The notes beneath the pieces are model-generated. The model searched no databases. It was not told where the DNA came from and saw nothing but the letters and a program-made list of their open reading frames with translations. Position numbers and translations under genes: made by a program. A stretch of 64,000 nucleotides of DNA from Parageobacillus caldoxylosilyticus NBRC 107762 (lineage in GTDB: Bacteria > Bacillota > Bacilli > Bacillales > Anoxybacillaceae), in assembly GCF_000632715.1 (NCBI RefSeq), contig NZ_BAWO01000004.1, forward strand, positions 105,872 to 169,871, in the 5' to 3' direction. Every line of letters starts with the position of its first letter. The stretch's first letter is position 1. Below, one piece after another: positions 16,852-25,196 of this stretch.

Positions 16852-18138
16852 ATGGTCCAAACCAAACGATGGCTGACAGGACTCGCCTTAGGTGCAGCAT
16901 TAACAATAACAACGTACGGAGCTATCACCGCATCCGCTTTTTTCAATAACGAACATTCTCCACAATCATCTTCTACTCAAGGAAAAGCAAAAAATGTTAT
17001 CGTATTTGTCGGGGATGGAATGGGGGCTGCCCATCGTGATGCAATCCGCTTGGCAACAAAAGGAGTAAACGGGGAGCTGGAAATGGATGATATGCCTTAT
17101 TCCGGAATCGTCCATACGAATTCCGCCGACAAAAAATCATTTATAACTGACTCCGCAGCTGCCGCGACCGCGATTGCGACAGGGGTAAAATCGTATAATG
17201 GCGCCATTGGGGTCGACGTGAATGGAAAACCGGTCCAAACTATTCTCGAACAAGCGAAAGAAGCAGGGAAATCGACAGGGCTTGTTACAACAAGCCAAGT
17301 GACGGACGCTACTCCGGCAGCATTCGCCGCCCATGTAGCCAATCGTTCATCCCAAAGCGATATTGCCAAACAATATCTCGAAAACAGCAAAGTAGATGTC
17401 ATTTTAGGTGGCGGTGAAGATTACTGGTATCCGTCCGAAAATCCAGGGAAACACCCTGACCACCCTAGTGAGGATCCAAGCGAGGCAAGCAAAGGGACGC
17501 AAGGAAACCTTGTCGAGAAGGCAAAACAACTAGGTTATACATACGTAAGCAACGCTGACGAATTAAGACAAGCTCACTCGAACAAGCTCCTTGGTCTTTT
17601 TGCCAACGAAGAAATGTTCCAGCAACGTCCTGAAGGAGAGGGAGATGTGTACAATCCTGTCGCATCGCTACCTGAGATGACGAAAAAAGCGATTGACATT
17701 CTCTCCAAAAATAAAAAAGGATTTTTCCTCCTCGTTGAAGAAGAAGCCATCGATGAAATGAGTCATGAAAATAATGCTTCTCTCATGCTCAAAGCTGGTC
17801 AACAATTTGATAAAGCTGTCGCCATCGGAAAAGAATATGCAAAGAAACATCCTGATACACTCGTAATCGTTCTTGCGGACCATGAATGCGGTGGATTAGC
17901 AATTGAAACCGCCAATGATACAGATGAGTCAGGAGATGGAAAAACACTTTCCTCCGAAGATGGGCCGCTCCCTGTTGCTCATTCTGAACAAACGTTTACC
18001 ATCGATTGGACGACAACCGGTCATACAGGTGTCGACGTTCCGCTAACCGCGATGGGACCAGGAGCTGACAAACTAACAGGTGTGTATGAAAATACGCATA
18101 TTCATGATGTCATCGTTCAAGCGATGCGTCGAAAATAA
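16852..18138 (+). CDS. phoA: Alkaline phosphatase, secreted
   Basis: 428 residues. A signal peptide (RW-LTGLALGAALTITTYGAITASAF) ends near residue 29. Catalytic-core motifs: IVFVGDGMGAAHRDA (metal Asp), TDSAAAATAIATG (nucleophile Ser), VTTSQVTDATPAAFAAHV, LADHECGGLAI and TTGHTGVDVPLTAMGPGAD (metal His). It hydrolyses phosphate monoesters outside the membrane. The usual EG-x-RID-x-AxH metal motif reads LVEEEAIDEMSHEN, so one Arg and a Gly are replaced. ATG at 16852 has an AAGGGAG site; a GTG nine bases earlier is less likely. No PhoP boxes recognised. Confidence 0.9.
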   Translation: MVQTKRWLTGLALGAALTITTYGAITASAFFNNEHSPQSSSTQGKAKNVIVFVGDGMGAAHRDAIRLATKGVNGELEMDDMPYSGIVHTNSADKKSFITDSAAAATAIATGVKSYNGAIGVDVNGKPVQTILEQAKEAGKSTGLVTTSQVTDATPAAFAAHVANRSSQSDIAKQYLENSKVDVILGGGEDYWYPSENPGKHPDHPSEDPSEASKGTQGNLVEKAKQLGYTYVSNADELRQAHSNKLLGLFANEEMFQQRPEGEGDVYNPVASLPEMTKKAIDILSKNKKGFFLLVEEEAIDEMSHENNASLMLKAGQQFDKAVAIGKEYAKKHPDTLVIVLADHECGGLAIETANDTDESGDGKTLSSEDGPLPVAHSEQTFTIDWTTTGHTGVDVPLTAMGPGADKLTGVYENTHIHDVIVQAMRRK

Positions 18139-18144
18139 CAGCAA

Positions 18145-18190
18145 ACAAAAAGGATTCTTCATCACTCTCATGATGAAGAATCCTTTTTGT
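18145..18190. terminator. Strong bidirectional terminator between phoA and the desaturase
   Basis: A 20-bp perfect stem (18145-18164 with 18171-18190) around a 6-nt loop. It serves both convergent genes. The desaturase stop codon lies in the loop. Confidence 0.9.
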
Positions 18191-19307
18191 TATTTTCGCC
18201 TTTCTCTGCCGCTTTTTTCATGGTCATCGGTTTCTTTTCCAAGCTGGAAAACGGCACTACCTCAACGTTTCGATACGTAATATGATCAGGATCCAATCCA
18301 TTTCCTAGCACGCCGTAAACATGACCTTGCCGCGGCTCAATCAGCTCATTTTGCTGATAATAGACTCTCGGCGTTTTCCAAAGCGTGGCCAATGCTTTAC
18401 TCATCGGCATTTCATGATACCTCTCCGGCCACATTCGTTTAATATGCTCCTTCACTAATGGATAATATTTCGAGCTCATCGCTGGAAAGAGATGATGTTC
18501 CGTATGATATGAAAAGTGAAAGTGAAGCACATCGACCCACTTTGGCACGGTCACCGAAAGACTGTTCGCTAACGGATCATTCACCGGAACTAAAGGATTT
18601 AAACGATGATTGGTAGAAATATAGCTCATCACGATAAAATTAGCGATGAACAATGGCAATAAAAAGGCGAAAAACCAACGTTCCCAACCAATGATCAACA
18701 ATAGCCCAATCCACGTAGCCCATGGCAGGCAAAACTGAAGCAATATGACGCTTCGATTTTTCGACCGAAAATCTTTGAAGAAATACACTAACATCCTGAT
18801 AGAATGAAGCGTAAACATCACTGACAAGGAACTAAAAGCGAAAAACGCGCGAATCGGAAACGGAATTTTATATACCCAGCGTAATAAGCGGCTTTTGGTC
18901 AATCTCTCTAAACTTGGCCATGCGTCAGGATCCATTTCTTCATCTTGTGTGTGTACATGATGAGTCACATTGTGCCATTTTCGCCATAGCTTTGGTCCGG
19001 TGCATAGCGGCCAAAACGCCATCGCGCCTAGAGCATCGCGCAACCATGGCTTTCGCACGACCGTGCCATGCAAAATTTCATGTCCTAAAAATCCTAATGA
19101 CGCGAAATTGAAGCCCAGCATAACAGAAATGAGGAGATTCCATATCGGATGAAGATTCAAAAGAGAAACAGCGAGGATGCCGCCGATGGTCAACAATAAA
19201 TAAACCATCCCCCCAAAAAGACGGGACTTAACAGGTTGAAACGCCTTTTTCGGCAAATACGGGGAAATTTTTGCCGCATACCAACCGAACGTATGAAGTT
19301 CTTTCAT
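18168..19307 (-). CDS. Membrane fatty acid desaturase
   Basis: 379 residues with four to five membrane segments and all three histidine boxes of the di-iron desaturases: HEILHG, HNVTHHVH and HTEHH. It introduces a double bond into membrane acyl chains. The start ATG (MKELHTFGWYAAK) has AAGGAG 7 bp upstream. The C-terminal tail (EKGENNKKDSSS) is encoded by one arm of the terminator. A likely promoter sits ~180 bp upstream, giving a long leader with a hairpin. Distinct from the ~350-residue B. subtilis Des, so the symbol is left blank. Confidence 0.88.
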   Translation of the reverse strand: MKELHTFGWYAAKISPYLPKKAFQPVKSRLFGGMVYLLLTIGGILAVSLLNLHPIWNLLISVMLGFNFASLGFLGHEILHGTVVRKPWLRDALGAMAFWPLCTGPKLWRKWHNVTHHVHTQDEEMDPDAWPSLERLTKSRLLRWVYKIPFPIRAFFAFSSLSVMFTLHSIRMLVYFFKDFRSKNRSVILLQFCLPWATWIGLLLIIGWERWFFAFLLPLFIANFIVMSYISTNHRLNPLVPVNDPLANSLSVTVPKWVDVLHFHFSYHTEHHLFPAMSSKYYPLVKEHIKRMWPERYHEMPMSKALATLWKTPRVYYQQNELIEPRQGHVYGVLGNGLDPDHITYRNVEVVPFSSLEKKPMTMKKAAEKGENNKKDSSS

Positions 19308-19346
19308 TCCATAGCTCCTTTCAAATAATTCCCCGTTTGATAAGCA

Positions 19347-19379
19347 GCGATGAAGAAACCCTCCCTCATTGATCATCGC
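19347..19379 (-). other. Hairpin in the 5' leader of the desaturase mRNA
   Basis: Minus strand GCGATGA ... TCATCGC with a 19-nt loop that contains GGGAGGG. It lies 40 nt upstream of the start codon, in a leader of about 165 nt. Confidence 0.45.
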
Positions 19380-19483
19380 GTTCATCAAAGCGCTTAGCTC
19401 AACGAAGAACCATATCCTTCTTAACCAAGCGTGCAATTTTTATATATCTAAAAATTAAAATCGCTATTGGTTATTTGGACTTC

Positions 19484-19513
19484 ATGCTAACACTTTTTAG
19501 TTTGTCCTGTCAA
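19484..19513 (-). promoter_or_regulatory. SigA-type promoter for the desaturase
   Basis: Minus strand TTGACA (19508-19513), 18-bp spacer, TAGCAT (19484-19489). Confidence 0.6.
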
Positions 19514-19640
19514 TCATTTTATGACTTGGTTCTACTCTGTTTGCCAGATCTGCTTCTTTAATACATAGAAAAATTATCTTTATTTCATTTCCTAATAAGG
19601 CATTTAATGGAAAACTGATTAAATACAATAAAATTTCCAC

Positions 19641-20153
19641 TTAACTATTTTTTACTTTAACATTTTTCTTTCTCCAAGGTTTTAAAACTGAAATAATTAA
19701 AATAAAAATGGTGACTGCAACTTGAAACATTACGGCATATTGTCTTATTTCATGGTTATGAATAAAAACCGGATTACTTAAAGCCAATTTTTTTTGCGTT
19801 TCGAGTAATTCCATATTTGCCACCATCAGCTTGTCCACAACAAAAATCCCAACGATCGTTTGGATTATATAAAGAACAAACTTCACTCCTACCCATCGAT
19901 GCTTAAAAAAGCCCCAATTTGTAAAAAAACCATAAATGAAACCAATTAATAAAGTGCCAACAGCACCATATCTTACAACATTATCACTAATGATGATAAT
20001 GTTTTTATACATTAGATTTGTCTCATCATAATTGGTTAAATCAATTTGAAGGTTTAAGGCTGTTGAACTCAAAATTCCTCCAAAAAACAGAATGACAAAA
20101 AAGAGGTGTAAAATTTTTAACCATTTTAAACCTTTAGGACCTATTTTCTTCAT
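19641..20153 (-). CDS. Small integral membrane protein, DUF2269-like
   Basis: 170 residues with four membrane segments (about 9-30, 61-80, 90-110, 140-160). The opening WLKILHLFFVILFFGGILSSTALNL resembles the DUF2269 family of predicted membrane proteins of unknown role. ATG at 20153 follows AAAAGGGGAGATAAAA, a good ribosome site; the frame stays open for 130 codons upstream but without support. AT-rich relative to neighbours, consistent with an acquired region. Confidence 0.6.
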   Translation of the reverse strand: MKKIGPKGLKWLKILHLFFVILFFGGILSSTALNLQIDLTNYDETNLMYKNIIIISDNVVRYGAVGTLLIGFIYGFFTNWGFFKHRWVGVKFVLYIIQTIVGIFVVDKLMVANMELLETQKKLALSNPVFIHNHEIRQYAVMFQVAVTIFILIISVLKPWRKKNVKVKNS

Positions 20154-20734
20154 TTTTATCTCCCCTTTTACTTTAATTAATCCTTTCCTAACATCCAAAA
20201 AATTTATATTTGAACTGTTGTTGAACGAGAGAGGCAACCGTTTGCTCGTTTCGCTACAGAAACGGAAAACCCATATAAAATCCATTACAGGGTGGAGTTC
20301 TTTTATAGCCCGAAGATTTGCTGTGAAGTATTGAAAGTAAATCAACAAGAATAAACCAAAGGCTTTGCCAGCGCAATGACTCTGATACTTTACCGGTAAA
20401 TGCAAAAACCAACATTCAAATCGGAACAAATTTAAATATACTAACAAATGTTGTATGGATTTTCCAAAATGATGCATTGGAAAAGAAAGCGGCTCCCGCA
20501 AAAAAGTCTGTAAAATGATGCAAGCCACAAGCACCCATGCCAAGCCAATATTTGTTAATATGATTTGTCATTTGTTATTCCTTTCATCAATATTTCATGG
20601 AAACAATGACTAATTACATATTACTAACAAAATGTTGTGAACTTATGACAAAGTATTACGGTTTTGATGAATTTTCTTAAATACATAAAAATCTGTATAA
20701 TAAATGGAAAATACTTAAAGGGAGGGTTGATAGA
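20154..20734. other. AT-rich intergenic region, no supported gene
   Basis: The minus strand is open from 20543 in the frame of the DUF2269-like gene, but codon content and lack of start signals argue against a fusion. A small inverted repeat (CCGTTT...AAACGG, ~20236-20263) lies here. Near the right end TATAAT (~20696) could be the -10 of the broken response-regulator gene. Confidence 0.4.
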
Positions 20735-20860
20735 ATGTTACATAAATTGCTCCTTGTGGATGACGAGGAAAATGTCATCGAATTTATGAAGCCTTTCTTA
20801 AGAATTAGAAGGGTTTGAAATTGTTACCGCAAATCTAGTTACCAATGCAATTACCTTTTG
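20735..20860 (+). pseudogene. Broken response-regulator gene
   Basis: After a strong AAAGGGAGGG ribosome site, MLHKLLLVDDEENVIEFMKPF is a typical receiver-domain start. The frame ends after 27 residues. Shifting by one base near 20804 continues the receiver pattern as LEGFEIVTAN, then reads LVTNAITF, which resembles the N-box of a histidine kinase. So it appears to be a frameshifted and internally deleted two-component gene. Only plus-strand gene remnant in this stretch. Confidence 0.7.
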
Positions 20861-20880
20861 GAAATCAAAACTAAAGGAAA

Positions 20881-20926
20881 GCTGGATTATACGAGTATGT
20901 TTAAAACACATATAATCCAGCGCTTT
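20881..20926 (+). terminator. Inverted repeat / terminator after the broken regulator
   Basis: GCTGGATTATA (20881-20891) pairs with TATAATCCAGC (20911-20921), followed by GCTTTT. Confidence 0.6.
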
Positions 20927-20950
20927 TAACACCTCCATTAACGAAAATTT

Positions 20951-20984
20951 TTAAAAACCTCCATCACTTATGATACGGTTCACC
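20951..20984. repeat. Detached copy of the rlmH 3' end (candidate attL of an SCC-like element)
   Basis: 34 bp with 31 identities to 23049-23082. On the minus strand it spells G-E-P-Y-H-K-stop, the RlmH C-terminus, followed by GAGGTTTTTAA. Sequence upstream of it does not encode RlmH, so only the tail is present. Core ATCATAAGTGATG resembles the staphylococcal SCC attachment core. Confidence 0.7.
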
Positions 20985-21004
20985 GCAGCCTCTCTAACTG
21001 CGAA

Positions 21005-21047
21005 TTTAAAAAAAGAACCTTTAATCCAAAGGTAGATCAAAGGTTCT
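21005..21047 (-). terminator. Terminator of mqo
   Basis: Minus strand AGAACCTTT-16 nt-AAAGGTTCT followed by TTTTTTT, about 165 bp after the mqo stop codon. Confidence 0.8.
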
Positions 21048-21211
21048 ATGTTTTATTTTCAATCATATTCTATTATTCTGTAATTTTTATATATATCTCT
21101 GCTTTATAATCATTGACTTATCAATCTCTTTATCATAGAAACAATTGTCCATTGATGAAAAGTGTTGCTTAAACTTTTTCATTCAATACCTTTGTTTCCG
21201 CAGCCAAAGAA

Positions 21212-22741
21212 TTAACTATAAACCGGTTCTTTTTCGTTTACACCAGAGACCGGTTCTTTTCCGCTTAGACCGAGCGTCTCTGCTGTTGAAGTATGAAGTT
21301 CTTGGAAAAGATCTGGGTTTTCCACTAGTGACACGCCATAAGAAGGAATCATTTCTTTAATTTTTGGTTCCCATTCATGCATATGTTGAGGGAAGCATTT
21401 TTTAATCACCTCAAGCATTACGTGTACGGCAGTAGACGCACCAGGAGAAGCGCCGAGCAACGCAGCAATCGAGCCATCTGCAGCACTAACAACTTCCGTA
21501 CCAAATTGAATCGTTCCTTTACCGCCTGCTTCAGTATCTTTGATAATTTGCACACGTTGGCCCGCGACGACTATATCCCAATCCTCTGATTTAGCCGTCG
21601 GGATAAACTCGCGCAACTCTTTCATGCGCTTTTCTTTCGTTAACATAAGCTGCTGAACCAAGTATTTTTCCAAAGAAAAGTTTTTAAAAGCTGCCGCCAA
21701 CAAAGTTACGAGATTGTGCAGTTTTACGGAAGCAAACAAATCCATATTTGAGCCATTTTTTAAGAATTTAGGCGAGAAGCCTGCAAACGGTCCAAAGAGC
21801 AACATTTTTTTGTTGTCGATATACCGTGTATCAAGGTGCGGAACAGACATTGGAGGCGCACCAATTTTAGCTTTACCGTAAACTTTTGCATGATGTTGCT
21901 CTACAACTTTTGGATTATTACATACCATAAATAATCCGCTTACAGGGAATCCACCAATATGTTTGCCTTCTGGAATACCAGATTTTTGCAGCAAGTGCAG
22001 ACTTCCCCCGCCGGCTCCAATAAATACGAATTTAGCCTTATGGATTTCAACAGAACCGCTATTGAGATCCTTTACTTTCAATTCCCACAGGCCGTCGCTG
22101 GTACGTTTAATATCCTTAACACTATGCTTGTAGTTTATTTCGACATCTTTCCTCTTTAAGTGGTCAAACAACATGCGCGTTAAAGCGCCAAAGTTAACAT
22201 CTGTACCTGAGTCGATTTTGGTTGCCGCGATCGGTTCATTCAATGTACGGCCTTCCATTATAAGCGGAATCCATTCTTTCAGTTTTTCCGGGTCATCAGA
22301 AAATTCCATTCCTTGGAATAATGGATTATTCGATAGCGCTTCAAAACGTTTCTTTAAAAATCTCACATTATTTTCCCCTTGGACTAAACTTATGTGGGGC
22401 AACGGTCTGATGAATTCCTGCGGATTTTGTAACAGATTGTTTTTTACAAGGTAAGACCAAAACTGTCTGGAAACTTGGAACTGTTCATTAATTCTTATAG
22501 CTTTGTTAATATCAATAGATCCATCCGGTTTCTCGGGTGTGTAGTTAAGCTCGCATAGTGCAGAATGCCCCGTTCCCGCATTATTCCATTCGTTAGAGCT
22601 TTCTTCTCCTGGTTTGTCGAGCTTCTCAAACACTTTAATTTCCCATTCCGGTGCTAATTCTTTCAACAGTGTCCCTAAAGTCGCACTCATGATTCCGGCA
22701 CCAATTAAGATAACGTCTGTTCTAGTTTGTCTGTTACTCAT
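21212..22741 (-). CDS. mqo: Malate:quinone oxidoreductase
   Basis: 509 residues, the usual Mqo length. FAD-binding [21 protein letters not shown] at the N-terminus; [31 protein letters not shown] (split) is an Mqo signature; C-terminal [19 protein letters not shown]. It oxidises malate to oxaloacetate at the membrane, passing electrons to menaquinone, and parallels soluble malate dehydrogenase. Start chosen as MSNRQTRTD; an in-frame ATG three codons earlier is possible. The gene is AT-rich compared with the rlmH-wal genes and is the sole intact gene between the two rlmH-tail repeats, so it looks like cargo. Confidence 0.92.
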   Translation of the reverse strand: MSNRQTRTDVILIGAGIMSATLGTLLKELAPEWEIKVFEKLDKPGEESSNEWNNAGTGHSALCELNYTPEKPDGSIDINKAIRINEQFQVSRQFWSYLVKNNLLQNPQEFIRPLPHISLVQGENNVRFLKKRFEALSNNPLFQGMEFSDDPEKLKEWIPLIMEGRTLNEPIAATKIDSGTDVNFGALTRMLFDHLKRKDVEINYKHSVKDIKRTSDGLWELKVKDLNSGSVEIHKAKFVFIGAGGGSLHLLQKSGIPEGKHIGGFPVSGLFMVCNNPKVVEQHHAKVYGKAKIGAPPMSVPHLDTRYIDNKKMLLFGPFAGFSPKFLKNGSNMDLFASVKLHNLVTLLAAAFKNFSLEKYLVQQLMLTKEKRMKELREFIPTAKSEDWDIVVAGQRVQIIKDTEAGGKGTIQFGTEVVSAADGSIAALLGASPGASTAVHVMLEVIKKCFPQHMHEWEPKIKEMIPSYGVSLVENPDLFQELHTSTAETLGLSGKEPVSGVNEKEPVYS

Positions 22742-22856
22742 TTTTCCCATCCTTATCCCCCAATATTTGCAGAAAGGATGCAGGCGCACCTGCCTAAGTC
22801 AAAGCTATCCAGGGTCCTCGCCACACACCTTTTCTACAGCAATTATATCTTAAATT

Positions 22857-22906
22857 AGTATATCATTATTTAATTATAGTATATCATTATTATATACTAT
22901 ATCAAC
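22857..22906 (-). promoter_or_regulatory. mqo promoter overlapped by a repeated operator-like sequence
   Basis: Minus strand TTGATA (22901-22906), 16-bp spacer, TATACT (22879-22884). The same DNA holds TAGTATATCATTATT twice, at 22857 and 22878 (21 bp apart, two helical turns), and the inverted repeat TAGTATAT/ATATACTA (22878-22900). Such an arrangement suits a dimeric repressor covering the promoter. Confidence 0.5.
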
Positions 22907-23048
22907 TTTATACAACCAACATACTAATTGGCCATGTTACATTTATATTCCTCCTAAAAACGTAATATCAAATTAATTCTTAATATCTAACGAAGAACAA
23001 CATCATCATTCTAATTTTAACCATATATTGGTTACCGTTGTTGACAAG

Positions 23049-23082
23049 TTAAAAACCTCATTTACTTATGATACGGTTCACC
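23049..23082. repeat. rlmH 3' end with direct repeat (candidate attR/attB of an SCC-like element)
   Basis: Includes the last six codons and stop of rlmH plus GAGGTTTTTAA beyond it. 31 of 34 bases match 20951-20984 in the same orientation; the three differences cluster just after the stop codon. Confidence 0.75.
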
Positions 23083-23541
23083 TCTATTAATCCGGAACGC
23101 TCGGTAGATTTGTTCAAGGAGAATGAGACGCATTAGTTGGTGCGGGAACGTCATTTTGGAAAACGATAACGCTTCGTCGGCGCGCTTCATGACTTGTTTG
23201 CTTAAACCGAGCGAGCCGCCGATCACAAACGCCACTTTGCTTTTTCCGTAAGTGGCCAGCTTGTCTAAATCGGCGGCAAACTGTTCCGAGGATTTCATTT
23301 TCCCCTCTATCGCCAGGGCAATGACATAGGCGTCGCCAGGAATTTTCGCTAAAATCCTTTCTCCTTCTTTCTGCTTGATTTGCTCTTCTTCCAGCTTGCT
23401 TAAATTCTCTGGCGCTTTTTCGTCCGGCACTTCCATTATTTCGATTTTGGCGTAGCCTGACAGCCGTTTTACGTATTCCTCGATTCCTTGTTTCAAATAT
23501 TTTTCTTTTAGCTTACCAACAGAAATCACGGTAATATTCAC
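23062..23541 (-). CDS. rlmH: 23S rRNA (pseudouridine1915-N3)-methyltransferase RlmH
   Basis: 159 residues, full length. SPOUT-fold motifs: [23 protein letters not shown] at the start (split), [19 protein letters not shown] and the C-terminal [20 protein letters not shown]...GEPYHK. It methylates N3 of pseudouridine 1915 in 23S rRNA of the 70S ribosome. This is the gene called orfX in staphylococci, whose 3' end is the SCC integration site. Here the end of the gene is intact, and its tail is repeated 2.1 kb away. Confidence 0.95.
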   Translation of the reverse strand: MNITVISVGKLKEKYLKQGIEEYVKRLSGYAKIEIMEVPDEKAPENLSKLEEEQIKQKEGERILAKIPGDAYVIALAIEGKMKSSEQFAADLDKLATYGKSKVAFVIGGSLGLSKQVMKRADEALSFSKMTFPHQLMRLILLEQIYRAFRINRGEPYHK

Positions 23542-23566
23542 AGTTCATCCCCACTTTACAAACAAA

Positions 23567-23757
23567 ATATCCACAACATTTATCCACATATACACAACAC
23601 ATATCCACATGTTGTGTAAAAACATTAGTTCCCTACTATATATACAGCCTTATTTTCGCAAAAATCACACGATTGACCGGAGTTATCCACAGAAATCAAT
23701 GAAATATTAGGGGCTTGTTCCGTTTCATCCACATACATATCAATAGCCATATCCACA
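23567..23757. other. DnaA-box cluster between rlmH and htrA
   Basis: Six DnaA-box-like 9-mers in one orientation: ATATCCACA 23567, TTATCCACA 23580, ATATCCACA 23601, TTATCCACA 23683, TCATCCACA 23725, ATATCCACA 23749. Two are perfect matches to TTATNCACA. It fills the 316-bp gap between rlmH and htrA, and lies 30 kb from oriC. Confidence 0.7.
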
Positions 23758-23817
23758 TGTTCTTCACAGCAAATAAACATCGCTCCCACTCCTTTTATTC
23801 AGTTGTGGAAAAAGAAG

Positions 23818-23843
23818 AAGGAGCGTGAATCCGCTCCTTTCCC
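23818..23843 (-). terminator. Terminator of htrA
   Basis: Minus strand AAGGAGCG-GATTCA-CGCTCCTT followed by CTTCTTTTT, 15 bp after the htrA stop codon. Confidence 0.7.
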
Positions 23844-23857
23844 CATTTCATTCTTGA

Positions 23858-25075
23858 CTAAAAAGATTCTCTTGCCAGCTTCATCGTCACCGTACGTTTT
23901 TCCCCGTCACGATAGAACGTCACTTTCATTTCATCGCCAATCGATTTTTTCGTATACAAATATTTACGCAGGTCTAATACATTACGAATTTTATGATCAT
24001 CTAGGGCAACGATGACATCAAACTGCTTTAATCCCGCTTGTGCCGCCGGCGACATCGGCACAACTTCAATGATCGCCGCTCCTTCCGTTACATTTTTCGG
24101 CAAGTGCAGCGTTGCCTGTAAATGATACGAAGAAATGTCGCTTAAGGAACGAAGCTCTACCCCCATGTATGGACGGCGCACCTGCCCGTACTTTTCCAAA
24201 TCGGAAATGATCGGAATCGCTGTATTGATTGGAATGGCAAAGCCGATTCCTTCAACTTCCTCTTGGGCAATCTTCATTGAGTTGATGCCAATCACCTGTC
24301 CTTCAATATTGACTAAAGCGCCGCCGCTGTTGCCCGGGTTAATCGCCGCATCCGTCTGCAATACTTCGGCGTTCCAATCAGGCGCGCCGTCTTGATCGAA
24401 ATCGACTTCCACCGTTCGATTTGTTCCGGAAATAATTCCTTGGGTCACTGAACCGGCAAATTGCAAGCCGAGCGGGTTGCCAATCGCAATGACCGGTTCT
24501 CCTGGTTTCACGGTATCAGAATTGCCGAACTCCGCCACTTTTTTCACATGCTTCGCATCGATTTCCAGCACCGCTAAATCCATTAGCATGTCACTGCCGA
24601 GCAATTTCGCCGGCACCCTCGTTCCGTCCTTTAAGCTTACTTCCAATTGGCTAGCATTCTCTACGACGTGATGGTTGGTGACGATAAATGCCTTGCCATT
24701 TTCTTTTTTATAAATAACGCCCGAACCGACACCAGCTTCGCCCTCTTGCGACCAAAAGCTCGCTTCTTGAATATTGACAACGCCAACGACAGCATCTGAC
24801 ACTTTATCAATTGCCTTCGTCACTTGGCTTGTCACATCAACGGAAACATTTTGCTGCACAGAAGGCGTCTTGGCTGTCTCCTTATTTGGCGCCTGTCCAT
24901 TTTCTTTTGGAACAACATCATAAGGAAGCACGTCCCACCGTGAGAGAGCCGGAATCGAGATCACTACTAAAAACGCCCCTAACACAGCGCCCACTAACGT
25001 AGAAACAAACCAGCCGCTGCGTTTCCTTTTTTGAATTTGCCGGTACTGCTCATAATGGTCATCATAGTATCCCAT
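23858..25075 (-). CDS. htrA: Membrane-anchored HtrA/DegP-type serine protease (YyxA/HtrC)
   Basis: 405 residues. A cytoplasmic charged N-terminus and one membrane anchor (about 22-44) precede a trypsin-like domain with triad His136 (TNHHVV), Asp166 (MDLAVLEI) and Ser250 (NPGNSGGAL). A single PDZ domain fills ~305-400 (RPYMGVELRSL, AAQAGLKQFDVI). It degrades misfolded proteins at the outer membrane face. The start MGYYDDHYEQY with GGAAAGGA site was chosen. Position next to the wal operon matches B. subtilis yyxA (htrC). Confidence 0.92.
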   Translation of the reverse strand: MGYYDDHYEQYRQIQKRKRSGWFVSTLVGAVLGAFLVVISIPALSRWDVLPYDVVPKENGQAPNKETAKTPSVQQNVSVDVTSQVTKAIDKVSDAVVGVVNIQEASFWSQEGEAGVGSGVIYKKENGKAFIVTNHHVVENASQLEVSLKDGTRVPAKLLGSDMLMDLAVLEIDAKHVKKVAEFGNSDTVKPGEPVIAIGNPLGLQFAGSVTQGIISGTNRTVEVDFDQDGAPDWNAEVLQTDAAINPGNSGGALVNIEGQVIGINSMKIAQEEVEGIGFAIPINTAIPIISDLEKYGQVRRPYMGVELRSLSDISSYHLQATLHLPKNVTEGAAIIEVVPMSPAAQAGLKQFDVIVALDDHKIRNVLDLRKYLYTKKSIGDEMKVTFYRDGEKRTVTMKLARESF

Positions 25076-25196
25076 GCGCACCAATCCTTTCCGCAACGAA
25101 CGTTCTTTCCGATAGACCACCCATTTCTCATTATAATCATGGATAAGCAAAAAAATCCATTATAAATACGTTTATCTATTTTCGACAAAGTGATAG

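Noticed and set aside
19308..19440. T-box or SAM riboswitch in the desaturase leader
   Set aside because: No T-box sequence (AGGGTGG-type) or riboswitch core could be found; only a simple hairpin.
20154..20543. 130-codon upstream extension of the DUF2269-like gene
   Set aside because: A good ribosome site and family-like start lie at 20153; the extension has no start signal.
22790..23048. Recombinase or small gene between mqo and rlmH
   Set aside because: No frame with a start signal or ccr-like motif in this 260-bp AT-rich gap.
23542..23857. CRISPR-like repeats from recurrent ATCCACA strings
   Set aside because: Spacing is irregular and the repeats are 9-mers matching DnaA boxes.
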